A stretch of 22,972 bases of DNA from a virus, in IMG/VR virus record IMGVR_UViG_3300017523_000148, positions 1-22,972 of that record. One strand, written 5' to 3'. Positions 14,165-22,232 of this stretch are shown piece after piece. The notes beneath the pieces were generated by a model that saw only the letters and a program-made list of their open reading frames with translations, did no database searches and was not told the origin of the DNA. The stretch's first letter is position 1, and every line of letters begins with the position of its first letter. The translations under genes were made by a program, and so were the position numbers.

Positions 14165-16211
14165 CATTGAAAGTGAAATTAGGCTAAAAAGCAGCGGTGC
14201 GGACCAAGTAGCCCGCGATCTACACAAGATCAAAGAAGCCGCCGATGATACCTCGGAGTCACTGAAGGGGGCACAAGGGGACTATGCCTCCGGTGGTGGC
14301 TCCGATCCATTTTCCCGGGCAATCAACCAAGGCGCAAAACAATCCGGACAGACGGCCCGAGAGGTCATGGACCGTCAGGATCGGAACTCCCGTGAACTGG
14401 AGCGGGCAAAGGACCGAGAGGATGACTCACGGAGTCGAAGCCTAACCCGACAGGGACGAGATATACTCGCATATGGCAACCAACGCGCCCAAAATGCTGT
14501 AACCGGCGTAGCCCAGGGTGTCGACCAGATGTCACAAGGCGGCCCGGGTGGCTTGGTCGGTGGTGTCGGTGGGATGCTGGGTAAGCTGTTCAGCGGTCCC
14601 GCCGGTTGGGCTGCGTTGGCCCTCGGAGCGACTACCAAGGTCGTGGGTGGACAAGCGGAAAAAGCATTTCAATTCCACAGACAGGGATACTTGAGCGGAA
14701 CGGTACAACGTCTCGGTATATCAGGGGATCAACGGCGTGGAATATACCAAAAGATGATTGATACCGGAATCGCCCCAGAAATGGCCGGACAGTACCTGTC
14801 ATCCCTGAGTCAGTCCGGGGGAACTATCGAAACCGGCGAGAACGTGTCGGAGGGGATCGACTTCGTCATGGACGCGGGTGCGGACGCATCAACCGTGGGG
14901 CGATTATCGGGCATGACTCAGGCTATGGGAATTGGTGAAAGAAATGTTGCAGCGGGTAGAGAATCGGGATACAGAAATGCTGTAGCAAATAGAGAGATGC
15001 TCGAGAAAGTACTCCCAGGGTTCGGTCAACAGAACATAAACACGTTTCTCGGCGGTATGGAAACCTTTCTTCAAGGCCAACAACAGGCATATGTGGGAGG
15101 GAAAACAACACAGGACGCGATCAATGATCAAGCCGCATTTATGACCGATCTCAAAGAACAGGGATTGACCGCGAGTAGTGCAGCCCAGTTAGCAAACCAG
15201 ACAGCCGCCCGTGACCGTCAGACATCCAGTCTCGGCGACCCGACCGATATGGTAGCAATATCGATGATGAGAGAAGAGGGGGAATCAGTACGCGACACAA
15301 TGGCGCGAATGGAACAGAACCCCACGGCGACTCGAGAGAAACTTGTAGAGCGCTTATCAAGTTCAGGTATGAGTGACATGGCTCAAGAGATGTTCATTCA
15401 AGAGCGATATGGTGTAAATGTGTCCGGTGCCCGGGCAATACTCGCCGGTGAATATGAGGGGACCGACTTAGAAAACAGGAAGTCCGGGGAAATTGAGGAG
15501 AGAAACACAGATCGTGGTTATGAAGCGACATTCAGCAACCAGTTCTTTGCAGGGCTTCAGGATGCTATGCTCGATGTACTGGCAAAAGCCGGAGAAGCAA
15601 TGGGATTGTTCGATGAAGGTGACTTGGCCTCCGAGGTAAGCCTCACAGAAGGTGGAGCTATTGGAGGCTCTGACAAAAGAGAGATCGAGTTTCAGGAAAA
15701 TGTACGAGCCAACACCATGAATGTTGAAACCAATAGTGTCGAAGTCGTGTCAAGAGAAATGGGGGGTGGAAGTACAGTAGATTATCTACAAAACTTCGGC
15801 ATAGACTTCAGTAACACAAATCCGAATCAGTTTAGTGGAATGGGAACCGCTGTTTCCGTTATGGGACTGGGTTCTGGCGGCCTCTCAACCGCTCCGAGGA
15901 ACCTCGTTGAAGCGGCTGAAGATGCGGGGGCTTCTGATGATGAGATGGAAAGGGTAAATGCCATAGTTCGCGAACGTGCCAGCGCCCTTGGAGGAAGGCT
16001 GGGTCGCATTGACTCAGAATATGGGGACGACCAAGGAAAACAAGAAATGATGGCATTCATGAGTGCAATGAAAGATAGTCTCGAAAAGATGATCACCAAA
16101 ATAACCGATGAAACAGATTTAACACGCCAGGCAATAATGGATGCACTTGGATTCAATACTATAACTTCGGATGAGAGCCCCTCTCCATTTAATACCGAGG
16201 GTAATAGATGA
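14157..16211 (+). CDS. Tail tape measure protein
   Basis: A 684-residue protein following the chaperone pair and preceding the hub, the usual place for the tape measure, which sets tail length. At about 0.15 nm per residue this would predict a tail near 100 nm (rule of thumb). The first 120 residues are charged and helical (RSRSLTRQGRDIL). Residues about 128-165 are a Gly/Ala-rich hydrophobic segment (GGLVGGVGGMLGKLF, then GWAALALGATTKVVGG), the kind thought to insert in the host membrane. The rest is Ala/Gln/Met-rich and helical, with EMAQEMF-like and MMAFMSAMKDSLEKM stretches. No lytic enzyme domain is evident. Composition turns more AT-rich within the gene after about 14,900. The ATG overlaps the chaperone stop; the final TGA overlaps the hub ATG. 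Confidence 0.85.
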   Translation: MPDIESEIRLKSSGADQVARDLHKIKEAADDTSESLKGAQGDYASGGGSDPFSRAINQGAKQSGQTAREVMDRQDRNSRELERAKDREDDSRSRSLTRQGRDILAYGNQRAQNAVTGVAQGVDQMSQGGPGGLVGGVGGMLGKLFSGPAGWAALALGATTKVVGGQAEKAFQFHRQGYLSGTVQRLGISGDQRRGIYQKMIDTGIAPEMAGQYLSSLSQSGGTIETGENVSEGIDFVMDAGADASTVGRLSGMTQAMGIGERNVAAGRESGYRNAVANREMLEKVLPGFGQQNINTFLGGMETFLQGQQQAYVGGKTTQDAINDQAAFMTDLKEQGLTASSAAQLANQTAARDRQTSSLGDPTDMVAISMMREEGESVRDTMARMEQNPTATREKLVERLSSSGMSDMAQEMFIQERYGVNVSGARAILAGEYEGTDLENRKSGEIEERNTDRGYEATFSNQFFAGLQDAMLDVLAKAGEAMGLFDEGDLASEVSLTEGGAIGGSDKREIEFQENVRANTMNVETNSVEVVSREMGGGSTVDYLQNFGIDFSNTNPNQFSGMGTAVSVMGLGSGGLSTAPRNLVEAAEDAGASDDEMERVNAIVRERASALGGRLGRIDSEYGDDQGKQEMMAFMSAMKDSLEKMITKITDETDLTRQAIMDALGFNTITSDESPSPFNTEGNR

Positions 16212-17626
16212 TACGCACTCCGAATGTACAAGTGAAAATTGATCGATGGGAGTGGAATGAAGACAGGACAGCAAACCTCATCGATTCTACAGATATTACC
16301 TCAAAGGTACTCGGATATTCGTGGCAGAAGAGCATTAAGAACCCGTCCGGAAGTGCGTCGATAAACGTATTCCCAAGCCATGAGGGGCATCATCTGCTTG
16401 ATGCAGTAAGTACGATGGACGTAGTAAGAATCTGGGAGTTCGGCACTCTGAAGTTTCAAGGATTCATTCGGAATATATCCTACTCCGGTTCCATTCAGAG
16501 AGACGGCACACCACAGAGAAATGGCGTTATCGACGTCACTGAGATGATCGGGTTGCTTATGGAAACGGCAATTTCGTTCAATCTTGGGTTCATTGATCCT
16601 GATCAAGCAGACCAACAAACGACGGACCTAATAGAGGCTTCCGGTCGTGTGTTCGAAACAGTCGTACAAGCCGGTGAGAACGGCGAGATCACGTATTCTG
16701 AAATAGTGCAAACGATTATAGACGAGTGGCTGGACGCCGTTACTGATATGATTGACGCCACAGGATACCGAAACTACTTCGACACCTACATTGATTATAC
16801 ACTTGGTTTGAGTAAGAATGCGGCCCCAGGACTCCCGAGAGACCTCAATAAGCTGTTCACCGGCATGGAAGAACAACTCACAATGTGGGACATATTACAG
16901 AAACTCATAGAGGCCCCATTTCATGAAATCTGGTCTGACGAGGGCCCACGCCATGTATCGATAGACGGAACACCTACCTATTTATCAGGTGAAACGTCGT
17001 ATCTGATAATGAGAAAGACCCCATTCAATGGCGCAATACCCTTTACGGGTGGCGCTGAAGAACAACGGTTTGACGAGTTAGAAGAACGCAAAATACCCCT
17101 CGATTACCTCGTGTCTTTTAACCTCTCCCGCACAATGGACGAGGCGTATTCAGTATTCTTTGCCGTTCCGGTTGCCCTTCAACTCAACCAAAAGTATGCC
17201 GCAGTCGCCGGTAACTTAGCTATAAACAACTACACACTCACACGACGACTCTACCGACCAATGCAATATAATCTCTATTACATCAGGTCGGGTGAAGATG
17301 TTTCGAAATCGGATACCGAGTTCAAAGCAAGAAACGCGTCTTGGACTCTGAAACAGTGGTTTGAGAACAATTCAAGATATCTAAATGGTACCATACGGAT
17401 GATGGTACCGGATGAAAAAGACACACATGACATACGAATCGGAGAGAAGGCTTCTATAGAGGGTATAAAAGGGCAGTTCTATGTTGAATCCGTGAGTCAC
17501 AAGTGGCAATATCAGAGCACGCTCTCCGCCGACATTGGACTTACTCGCGGGTATAACTATGACAACGGGCCGGTTGGAGAGCCGGTCGAATTGGTCAATT
17601 CCATCTTCTCGAGGCCTACTTCATGA
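16208..17626 (+). CDS. Baseplate hub protein (T4 gp27 / Mu gp44 / P2 gpD class)
   Basis: A 472-residue protein between tape measure and spike genes. The N-terminus is beta-rich: VQVKIDRWEWNE, then DITSKVLGYSWQKSIKNPSGSASINVFP and VVRIWEFGTLKFQGFIRNISYSG. That is the ring-like double-barrel beginning typical of hub proteins, where self-defined coordinates and a displaced origin alternate. Residues about 135-250 are helical, and the C-terminal part returns to strands (GTIRMMVPDEKDTHDIRIGEKASIEGIKGQFYVESVSHKW), a common close in gp27/gpD relatives. It would form the trimeric hub joining the tail tube to the spike. The call rests on this pattern and the neighbours. Both ends overlap neighbours by ATGA. 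Confidence 0.75.
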   Translation: MIRTPNVQVKIDRWEWNEDRTANLIDSTDITSKVLGYSWQKSIKNPSGSASINVFPSHEGHHLLDAVSTMDVVRIWEFGTLKFQGFIRNISYSGSIQRDGTPQRNGVIDVTEMIGLLMETAISFNLGFIDPDQADQQTTDLIEASGRVFETVVQAGENGEITYSEIVQTIIDEWLDAVTDMIDATGYRNYFDTYIDYTLGLSKNAAPGLPRDLNKLFTGMEEQLTMWDILQKLIEAPFHEIWSDEGPRHVSIDGTPTYLSGETSYLIMRKTPFNGAIPFTGGAEEQRFDELEERKIPLDYLVSFNLSRTMDEAYSVFFAVPVALQLNQKYAAVAGNLAINNYTLTRRLYRPMQYNLYYIRSGEDVSKSDTEFKARNASWTLKQWFENNSRYLNGTIRMMVPDEKDTHDIRIGEKASIEGIKGQFYVESVSHKWQYQSTLSADIGLTRGYNYDNGPVGEPVELVNSIFSRPTS

Positions 17627-18432
17627 GACAAACAAGTTTGATACGATCCCGCACGGGTCAGAATGCTGTACGGAACCCAAACCAGGTTCCGTTTAACACG
17701 GCACCGTTTCTCGCAACGGTAGAGGCGGTATATACGGAAACCATGACGTGTGATGTTGTAGCCGGTCCCCGCTCACCGGGAAACAAGAAGGCTGGGTATA
17801 GGCTGAAAGACATCCCCGTGATGTCATTCGTTGGAACCAATGAGGATGAAGAAATCTACGGTACCAACGATCTGTATGAGGTTGGGACCCTCGTAATCGT
17901 AATGCCGATAGGACCCGCCCAAACTACGTATGTGATAATCGGGGCAATTGCTCCGTACTTGTATTCGGCGTTCAGGAGCGGCCAAGCTCCGGTGAACTCA
18001 GACAATAAGCAGTTCGCACAGAAACTGCTGGAGCCTCTCAAGAAGCTGTACCGGAAGATATTTCGGAGCGGTACTTCCGTGGAGGTATTGGAAGACGGTA
18101 CAATACAGGTAGAAACCCCGAGCGGAACCTATGCCCAGATTGATGAGTCGGGCGGGGTGGCAACACTTGAGGATCAGCACGGAAACACGGTGACGATGGA
18201 CAGTGCCGGAGTTCATATAACTTCGGCATTAGATATCTCGCTTAGCTCGACTTCAGGTGGGCTTATTGAGGCCACAAGCGACGCGCAGACGTTAAAAGGT
18301 CTGATCGATTCCTTGATAGATGAACTAATTGCGTTTCGAACATTCGGTTCGCCGACGCAACACGCAACCGACCCTGGAACGGTAGCGAATCTAACAGCAA
18401 TCAAGGCGCAGTTTGCGCAACTACTAAAGTGA
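17623..18432 (+). CDS. Baseplate central spike protein (gpV / gp45 type)
   Basis: A 269-residue protein. Residues 25-115 fit an OB-fold-like domain (FLATVEAVYTETMTCDVVAGP, then LYEVGTLVIVMPIGPAQTTYVIIGAI). A helical linker (residues 125-148, LLEPLKKLYRKIF) leads to short alternating strands, TSVEVLEDGTIQVETPSG, TYAQIDESGGVATLEDQHG and NTVTMDSAGVHITSALDISLSS, the regular turn-by-turn pattern of a spike beta-prism or beta-helix. The end is helical (FGSPTQHATDPGTVANLTAIKAQFAQLL). The spike trimer punctures the outer membrane or cell surface. I see no iron-binding HxH tip motif of P2 gpV type. It overlaps the hub stop (ATGA). Confidence 0.8.
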   Translation: MRQTSLIRSRTGQNAVRNPNQVPFNTAPFLATVEAVYTETMTCDVVAGPRSPGNKKAGYRLKDIPVMSFVGTNEDEEIYGTNDLYEVGTLVIVMPIGPAQTTYVIIGAIAPYLYSAFRSGQAPVNSDNKQFAQKLLEPLKKLYRKIFRSGTSVEVLEDGTIQVETPSGTYAQIDESGGVATLEDQHGNTVTMDSAGVHITSALDISLSSTSGGLIEATSDAQTLKGLIDSLIDELIAFRTFGSPTQHATDPGTVANLTAIKAQFAQLLK

Positions 18433-18439
18433 GGACGAT

Positions 18440-18673
18440 ATGCCGGTAGTGAAGTCTGACATAAAAGCTGATCTTCTCGCGCTCTACAATAGCGCGAAAA
18501 ACGGCGCGATGAGCGAGGATGATTTTGCCGACGAAATGGCGACTATTATTCGCGACGCCATATTGTCGGCGGATGTCACAACGACCGTAGCAGTTGCATC
18601 GGTTAGTGGTGTTACAACCGGAACACAGGTTTCCGGGCCCGGCTCCGGTAGTGGCACAGGGTCGCTCTCATGA
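18440..18673 (+). CDS. Small baseplate-associated protein with Gly/Ser tail
   Basis: A 77-residue protein. Residues 1-45 are helical (IKADLLALYNSAKNG, then DDFADEMATIIRDAILSADV). The rest is Val/Thr-rich, then VSGPGSGSGTGSLS, a flexible tail. Small proteins with this helix plus Gly-rich end are often found next to spike genes in contractile-tail systems, but their role is not firmly known. The ribosome site GTGAGGA is next to the previous stop. Its own stop overlaps an 11-codon frame that ends just before the next gene. Confidence 0.65.
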   Translation: MPVVKSDIKADLLALYNSAKNGAMSEDDFADEMATIIRDAILSADVTTTVAVASVSGVTTGTQVSGPGSGSGTGSLS

Positions 18674-18705
18674 TCGATCTCAGTGTATTGAAAACGGACG
18701 GATAA
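18670..18705 (+). CDS. Possible 11-residue coupling minicistron
   Basis: An ATG at 18670 overlaps the previous TGA (ATGA). The frame reads MIDLSVLKTDG and stops at a TAA at 18703-18705, one base before the ATG at 18707. The 18707 gene lacks a strong ribosome site (only ACGGACGG), so a short translated link could carry ribosomes to it. Chance cannot be excluded at this length. Confidence 0.3.
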   Translation: MIDLSVLKTDG

Positions 18706-18706
18706 T

Positions 18707-20323
18707 ATGGCATCAAATTGGTTGAAAAAAAGTTGGCTCTTCGAGATTGTTGACAAGGAATCGAGAGAAGTCGAAGAATCGTTTACCCTCATCTTTCCCC
18801 CGCAGAGCGTTGACATTCGAGAATCGCAACGGGTGAGCACCACAAAGACATTCGGAAATGTCATCGTCGATGACTACGGACCGGACAACCTCGAGATCAG
18901 CATCAAGGCCATATCCGGTACCACCGGCGTGTTTCCCACTTTTACTACCACGGGGGATCAGAACCCGTTAGACAGCCGTGTTGATGAACGAGCGGGCCTA
19001 ACGAACGGTGGGTATGACGCCGTCTCGAGTTTCTACACCTTTCGCGATAGTATCATGCGATACAAGGACGACCTCGGTAATCAGTACGGATCGAAGGAGC
19101 TTTTGGTCTACGATTTAGGTGATGAGCAGGTCTACCGTTGTATTCTTCTAGAGTTTCAACTTTCAAGAACCTCCGATCAACCCAGATGGTACCCATTTAC
19201 ACTGAGCTTGTTCGTCTATGACAGACCCGATTCTCCAGAGTACAAAAGCGAGGAAATAAAGAGTAAAAAGATCGATACCAGTCGAGATAAAAAGCAAGCC
19301 CTCGAAAAGTCAAAGAGCTTGTTAGAGCAAGCCAAAGCTATCTACGCAGGGGTAAATAATGTGTTGGGACAGATAAACGTTGCCATTGCACAAGTCGACC
19401 TGGCACTAACCCGAGTCGCAACTGGGGCACAACAAGTTGCAGGTCTTGTGCAAGGTGCGGCAGAACTTGCGGCTGCACCATTCGACATAAGTAAACGACT
19501 TGCGGACCTAACAAAGGCTACTATTGCCTCGGCTCGAGACGCATACCTTGCAGGCCAAACGACGTTCAACCAATACATGAACGCGAAAGAAATACTAAAC
19601 CAACAGTGGAGAGAAGTAAATGGTGTTTTCAACGCCGCCGTGTCTGAGGGTGCCCAAGAATCGAAAAGTGTTAACAGGCCGGTAGATACAGGGGTAACTA
19701 CCGCCGGGACATCACAGTCTGATAATCAAGTGTACAACTATTCTGGATTGAATAGCTACAGTGTAAGGGCAAACGATACCCTCCAAACTATCGCGCAGCG
19801 GGAACTCAATGATGAAGACCTGTGGTTCTACATCGCACAAGTAAATGGGTTAAGGGGCAACTCAGACATATCTGCGGGTCAAGAAATATACATCCCGACT
19901 CAGGTGGACTCTTCAGTGAAAGACATCTTCATCATTACGGATAATCCGCGCAGAAATCCGTATGGGACGGACATCGCCATTTCTAACACGGGTGATATCC
20001 TCATCAATGATCAAGGTAACGAGTTTCAGAAAAGAAGCGGAGTCGAGAACGTAAAACAGGCAGTGGATATCAAGTTCACGACTCCGGTCGGATCGATGCT
20101 GAAACAGACCGCTTTTGGGTTGTCCGCGCAAGCGGGAGCTGCCGGTGATGACCTCGCGATATCCTATCTCAGAATGAGCATGCGGTCAACATTGCTTTTC
20201 GATCCACGAATCGAAGAAGTGAACAATATGTCTATATCTATCGATGGGGGAAACATCAATGCTACAATGGACTTAGGCATAGTTGGGCGAGAGGAATCGC
20301 TGCCCGTATCAGCGAACATATAG
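18707..20323 (+). CDS. LysM-containing baseplate protein with C-terminal gp25-like domain
   Basis: A 538-residue multi-part protein. Residues 1-185 form a beta-rich domain (WLFEIVDKESREVEESFTLIF, then PPQSVDIRESQRVSTTKTFG) reminiscent of the N-terminus of XkdP-like tail proteins. Residues about 185-335 are Ala/Gln-rich helices, probably coiled-coil (LLEQAKAIYAGVNNVLGQ). Residues 346-395 are a LysM repeat (YSVRANDTLQTIAQRELND, then INGLR-like and GQEIYIPT), a fold that binds peptidoglycan or acts structurally. Residues about 404-538 resemble T4 gp25 / XkdS wedge proteins: GTDIAISNTGDILIN, then GVENVKQAVDIKFTTPVGSM, LLFDPRIEEVNNMSI. I see no separate gp25-like gene in the window, which supports the fusion reading. 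The N-terminal and gp25 parts are inferred from weak patterns; LysM is the firmest. Confidence 0.75.
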   Translation: MASNWLKKSWLFEIVDKESREVEESFTLIFPPQSVDIRESQRVSTTKTFGNVIVDDYGPDNLEISIKAISGTTGVFPTFTTTGDQNPLDSRVDERAGLTNGGYDAVSSFYTFRDSIMRYKDDLGNQYGSKELLVYDLGDEQVYRCILLEFQLSRTSDQPRWYPFTLSLFVYDRPDSPEYKSEEIKSKKIDTSRDKKQALEKSKSLLEQAKAIYAGVNNVLGQINVAIAQVDLALTRVATGAQQVAGLVQGAAELAAAPFDISKRLADLTKATIASARDAYLAGQTTFNQYMNAKEILNQQWREVNGVFNAAVSEGAQESKSVNRPVDTGVTTAGTSQSDNQVYNYSGLNSYSVRANDTLQTIAQRELNDEDLWFYIAQVNGLRGNSDISAGQEIYIPTQVDSSVKDIFIITDNPRRNPYGTDIAISNTGDILINDQGNEFQKRSGVENVKQAVDIKFTTPVGSMLKQTAFGLSAQAGAAGDDLAISYLRMSMRSTLLFDPRIEEVNNMSISIDGGNINATMDLGIVGREESLPVSANI

Positions 20324-20332
20324 GGAGAGAAA

Positions 20333-21415
20333 ATGGCTTTCAGAGTCAAAGATTTCGATGACATCGTCTCAGATATGGTCGCGTACATTGTCGCCAACGC
20401 AGATGAAATCAGCGACATGACCCCGGGGAGCGTAATGCGCTCATATGCGGAGGCGTCTTCTCTGGCCGTAGAAGAGCTATACGTTTCCACCTATCTTGAG
20501 TTCCGAAACTACCTCCAAACAATGAAGCCTCAGATATTCGAGTTCAAGCGAAAAACGGGAACCAAGGCCACCGCAACGGTTGTGTTCTCTAGAACCGGCA
20601 CAACCGGTCTGGTTACGATTCCGGAGGACACAACCGTTGCAACCGCTGCCGGACTCGAGTTTGTAACCACCGCAGTAGGTACCATTGCAGACGGGAACTC
20701 CACATCGGCTGCCGTAGAGGTAGAGTCAACCGAGGTTGGGGATAAGTACAACGTGCAATCGGACGCCATAGGCACTATAGTTGATGACGTTGACGGGGTA
20801 GAAGCTATCGACAGCTCAACGGCCGCCACCGGTGGCGTGAACGTCGAATCAGACCTTCAATATAACAACCGGTTTCAGGCATACATTGAGGGTCTTGGGC
20901 GTTCGAATAAAGCGGGTCTCAGAAGTGGGGCGCTCTCAATAGACGGTGTTACCAGTGCGAGTGTGGTTGAGATATTTCCGCCGACCGCTCCGGAATATCA
21001 AAACGTCGATCTATATGTTGATGACGGAAGCCTGAATGGAGTAACCAACTCAAAACTCAATGAAGTACAAGCCGTCATAGATGGAGACGGAACCGATGAA
21101 AATCCTGGGTATCGGGCAGGTGGGGTGAAGGTAATTGTGAAGAAGCCAAACACGATAACTCAAACGGTAACGATGGACGTAACTCCAATTTCCGGAATCG
21201 ACACCGAACAGGCGGCTGTAGACATCAAAACGAGCATCACCGCATATGTAAACTCGCTTGGTATTGGGGAAAACATTGTCCTAAACGAACTCAGACGGGC
21301 GGCGATGGCAATATTCGGAGTCTACGATCTCGAAATAACCGATCCGACAAGTAATGTATCAATCAATTCGACAGAGGTTGGTCGAGTATCGACTATCAAC
21401 GTCAACTTCGTATAA
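20333..21415 (+). CDS. Baseplate J-like wedge protein (P2 gpJ / Mu gp47)
   Basis: A 360-residue protein matching the baseplate J family, whose members form the wedge ring that triggers sheath contraction. The N-terminus is helical (FDDIVSDMVAYIVANADEISDMTPGSVMRSYAEASS), followed by a beta domain with the family pattern: GTKATATVVFSRTGTTG, the VTIPEDTTVATAAGLEFVTT loop, and the repeated VEVESTEVGDKYNVQSDAIG. A second beta part (SASVVEIFPPTAPEYQNVDLYVDDG) and C-terminal strands ending in STINVNFV follow. The length is close to the usual 300-390 residues. The ribosome site is AGGGAGAG before the ATG. The gpI-like gene follows after 9 bases, the conserved J-then-I order. Confidence 0.9.
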   Translation: MAFRVKDFDDIVSDMVAYIVANADEISDMTPGSVMRSYAEASSLAVEELYVSTYLEFRNYLQTMKPQIFEFKRKTGTKATATVVFSRTGTTGLVTIPEDTTVATAAGLEFVTTAVGTIADGNSTSAAVEVESTEVGDKYNVQSDAIGTIVDDVDGVEAIDSSTAATGGVNVESDLQYNNRFQAYIEGLGRSNKAGLRSGALSIDGVTSASVVEIFPPTAPEYQNVDLYVDDGSLNGVTNSKLNEVQAVIDGDGTDENPGYRAGGVKVIVKKPNTITQTVTMDVTPISGIDTEQAAVDIKTSITAYVNSLGIGENIVLNELRRAAMAIFGVYDLEITDPTSNVSINSTEVGRVSTINVNFV

Positions 21416-21424
21416 GGGGAGCAC

Positions 21425-22207
21425 GTGGCAGGGCCATTCATTGAGTTGGTGAACAAAACACTTCCTAACCTCATCAATCGAGAGGGTAATGTTCATACCG
21501 CGCTCGTAGGCCGAGAGGATTTTACCCCGGAGTCGGTGATATCTGAGTCTTCAGATTTCAACTGTGGGGCCTTATGCAATGAGTTTGAGTTTGCTCGGAA
21601 AGTAACACAGTACTATGCAAGCGCACTCTGGATCGAAAACGCCGAGGGAGAGGAACTCGATGAATTGGTAATGAATCTGGTCGACCTGTCCCGTAGATCA
21701 CGGAGCGAGCCTGATTCGTTATACCAGAATCGGTTCAAGTTTCTAGTGGTTGCAAAGACAAACCCGCGTCGAACCACGAAGTGGGCGATCATTGATTCAA
21801 TCTCTCACTTCATCAATGACTCGAATCGGATCAATATCTTCGAGTTCGGATCGAGCTGGCCACAATTTGAGGTTAGAATCGAAAGTGAAGAGTTGGAAGA
21901 AGATGTATTGGTCTTAGATGATCCTACATTTGGATATCTGGACAGCTTCTATGTCAGCGGATTCGGAATCGGAGCTAATGTATCCTACATCAGCGAATTG
22001 ATCGACCGAATCAAAGCGGCCGGTGTTGACTCCAGTGTGACATTCATATCAAAAAACAAGGTGGACCTTACATCGAATATGTGGATCGGATCGGTACAAA
22101 TATATTTGTCTTCTGATGCCATCATTAGTGCTAACGTAGGGTACATATCGTCCTTGGATGACCCTACATTTGGATATCTGGACAGCTTCTATTTCGACGA
22201 ATCATGA
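21425..22207 (+). CDS. Tail protein I-like baseplate protein with duplicated C-terminal motif
   Basis: A 260-residue protein starting at GTG 21425 (site AAGGGG), directly after the J-like gene as in P2 and Mu-type operons. Residues 1-145 are helical and charged with EFEFARKVTQYYASALWIENAEGEELDELV and RTTKWAIIDSISHF, resembling the wedge part of gpI/XkdT-partner proteins. From residue 155 the protein differs: LDDPTFGYLDSFY occurs at residues 164-176 and again at 244-256, just before the stop. Between them lies IKAAGVDSSVTFISKNK, the strand-helix unit typical of the C-terminal end of this family. The C-terminal extension could connect the wedge to the fibre encoded next. Base composition is AT-richer than the head genes. 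Confidence 0.65.
   Translation: MAGPFIELVNKTLPNLINREGNVHTALVGREDFTPESVISESSDFNCGALCNEFEFARKVTQYYASALWIENAEGEELDELVMNLVDLSRRSRSEPDSLYQNRFKFLVVAKTNPRRTTKWAIIDSISHFINDSNRINIFEFGSSWPQFEVRIESEELEEDVLVLDDPTFGYLDSFYVSGFGIGANVSYISELIDRIKAAGVDSSVTFISKNKVDLTSNMWIGSVQIYLSSDAIISANVGYISSLDDPTFGYLDSFYFDES
21914..21952 (+). repeat. 39-base direct repeat, copy 1
   Basis: Encodes LDDPTFGYLDSFY. It matches 22154-22192 at 37 of 39 bases, the two differences being silent third-position changes (TTA/TTG and GAT/GAC). The copies start 240 bases apart, in the same frame. Confidence 0.9.
22154..22192 (+). repeat. 39-base direct repeat, copy 2
   Basis: Partner of 21914-21952, ending 15 bases before the end of the gene. 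It encodes the same 13 residues. Confidence 0.9.
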
Positions 22208-22232
22208 ATTGAGATGATAAGAGAGGTATAAA

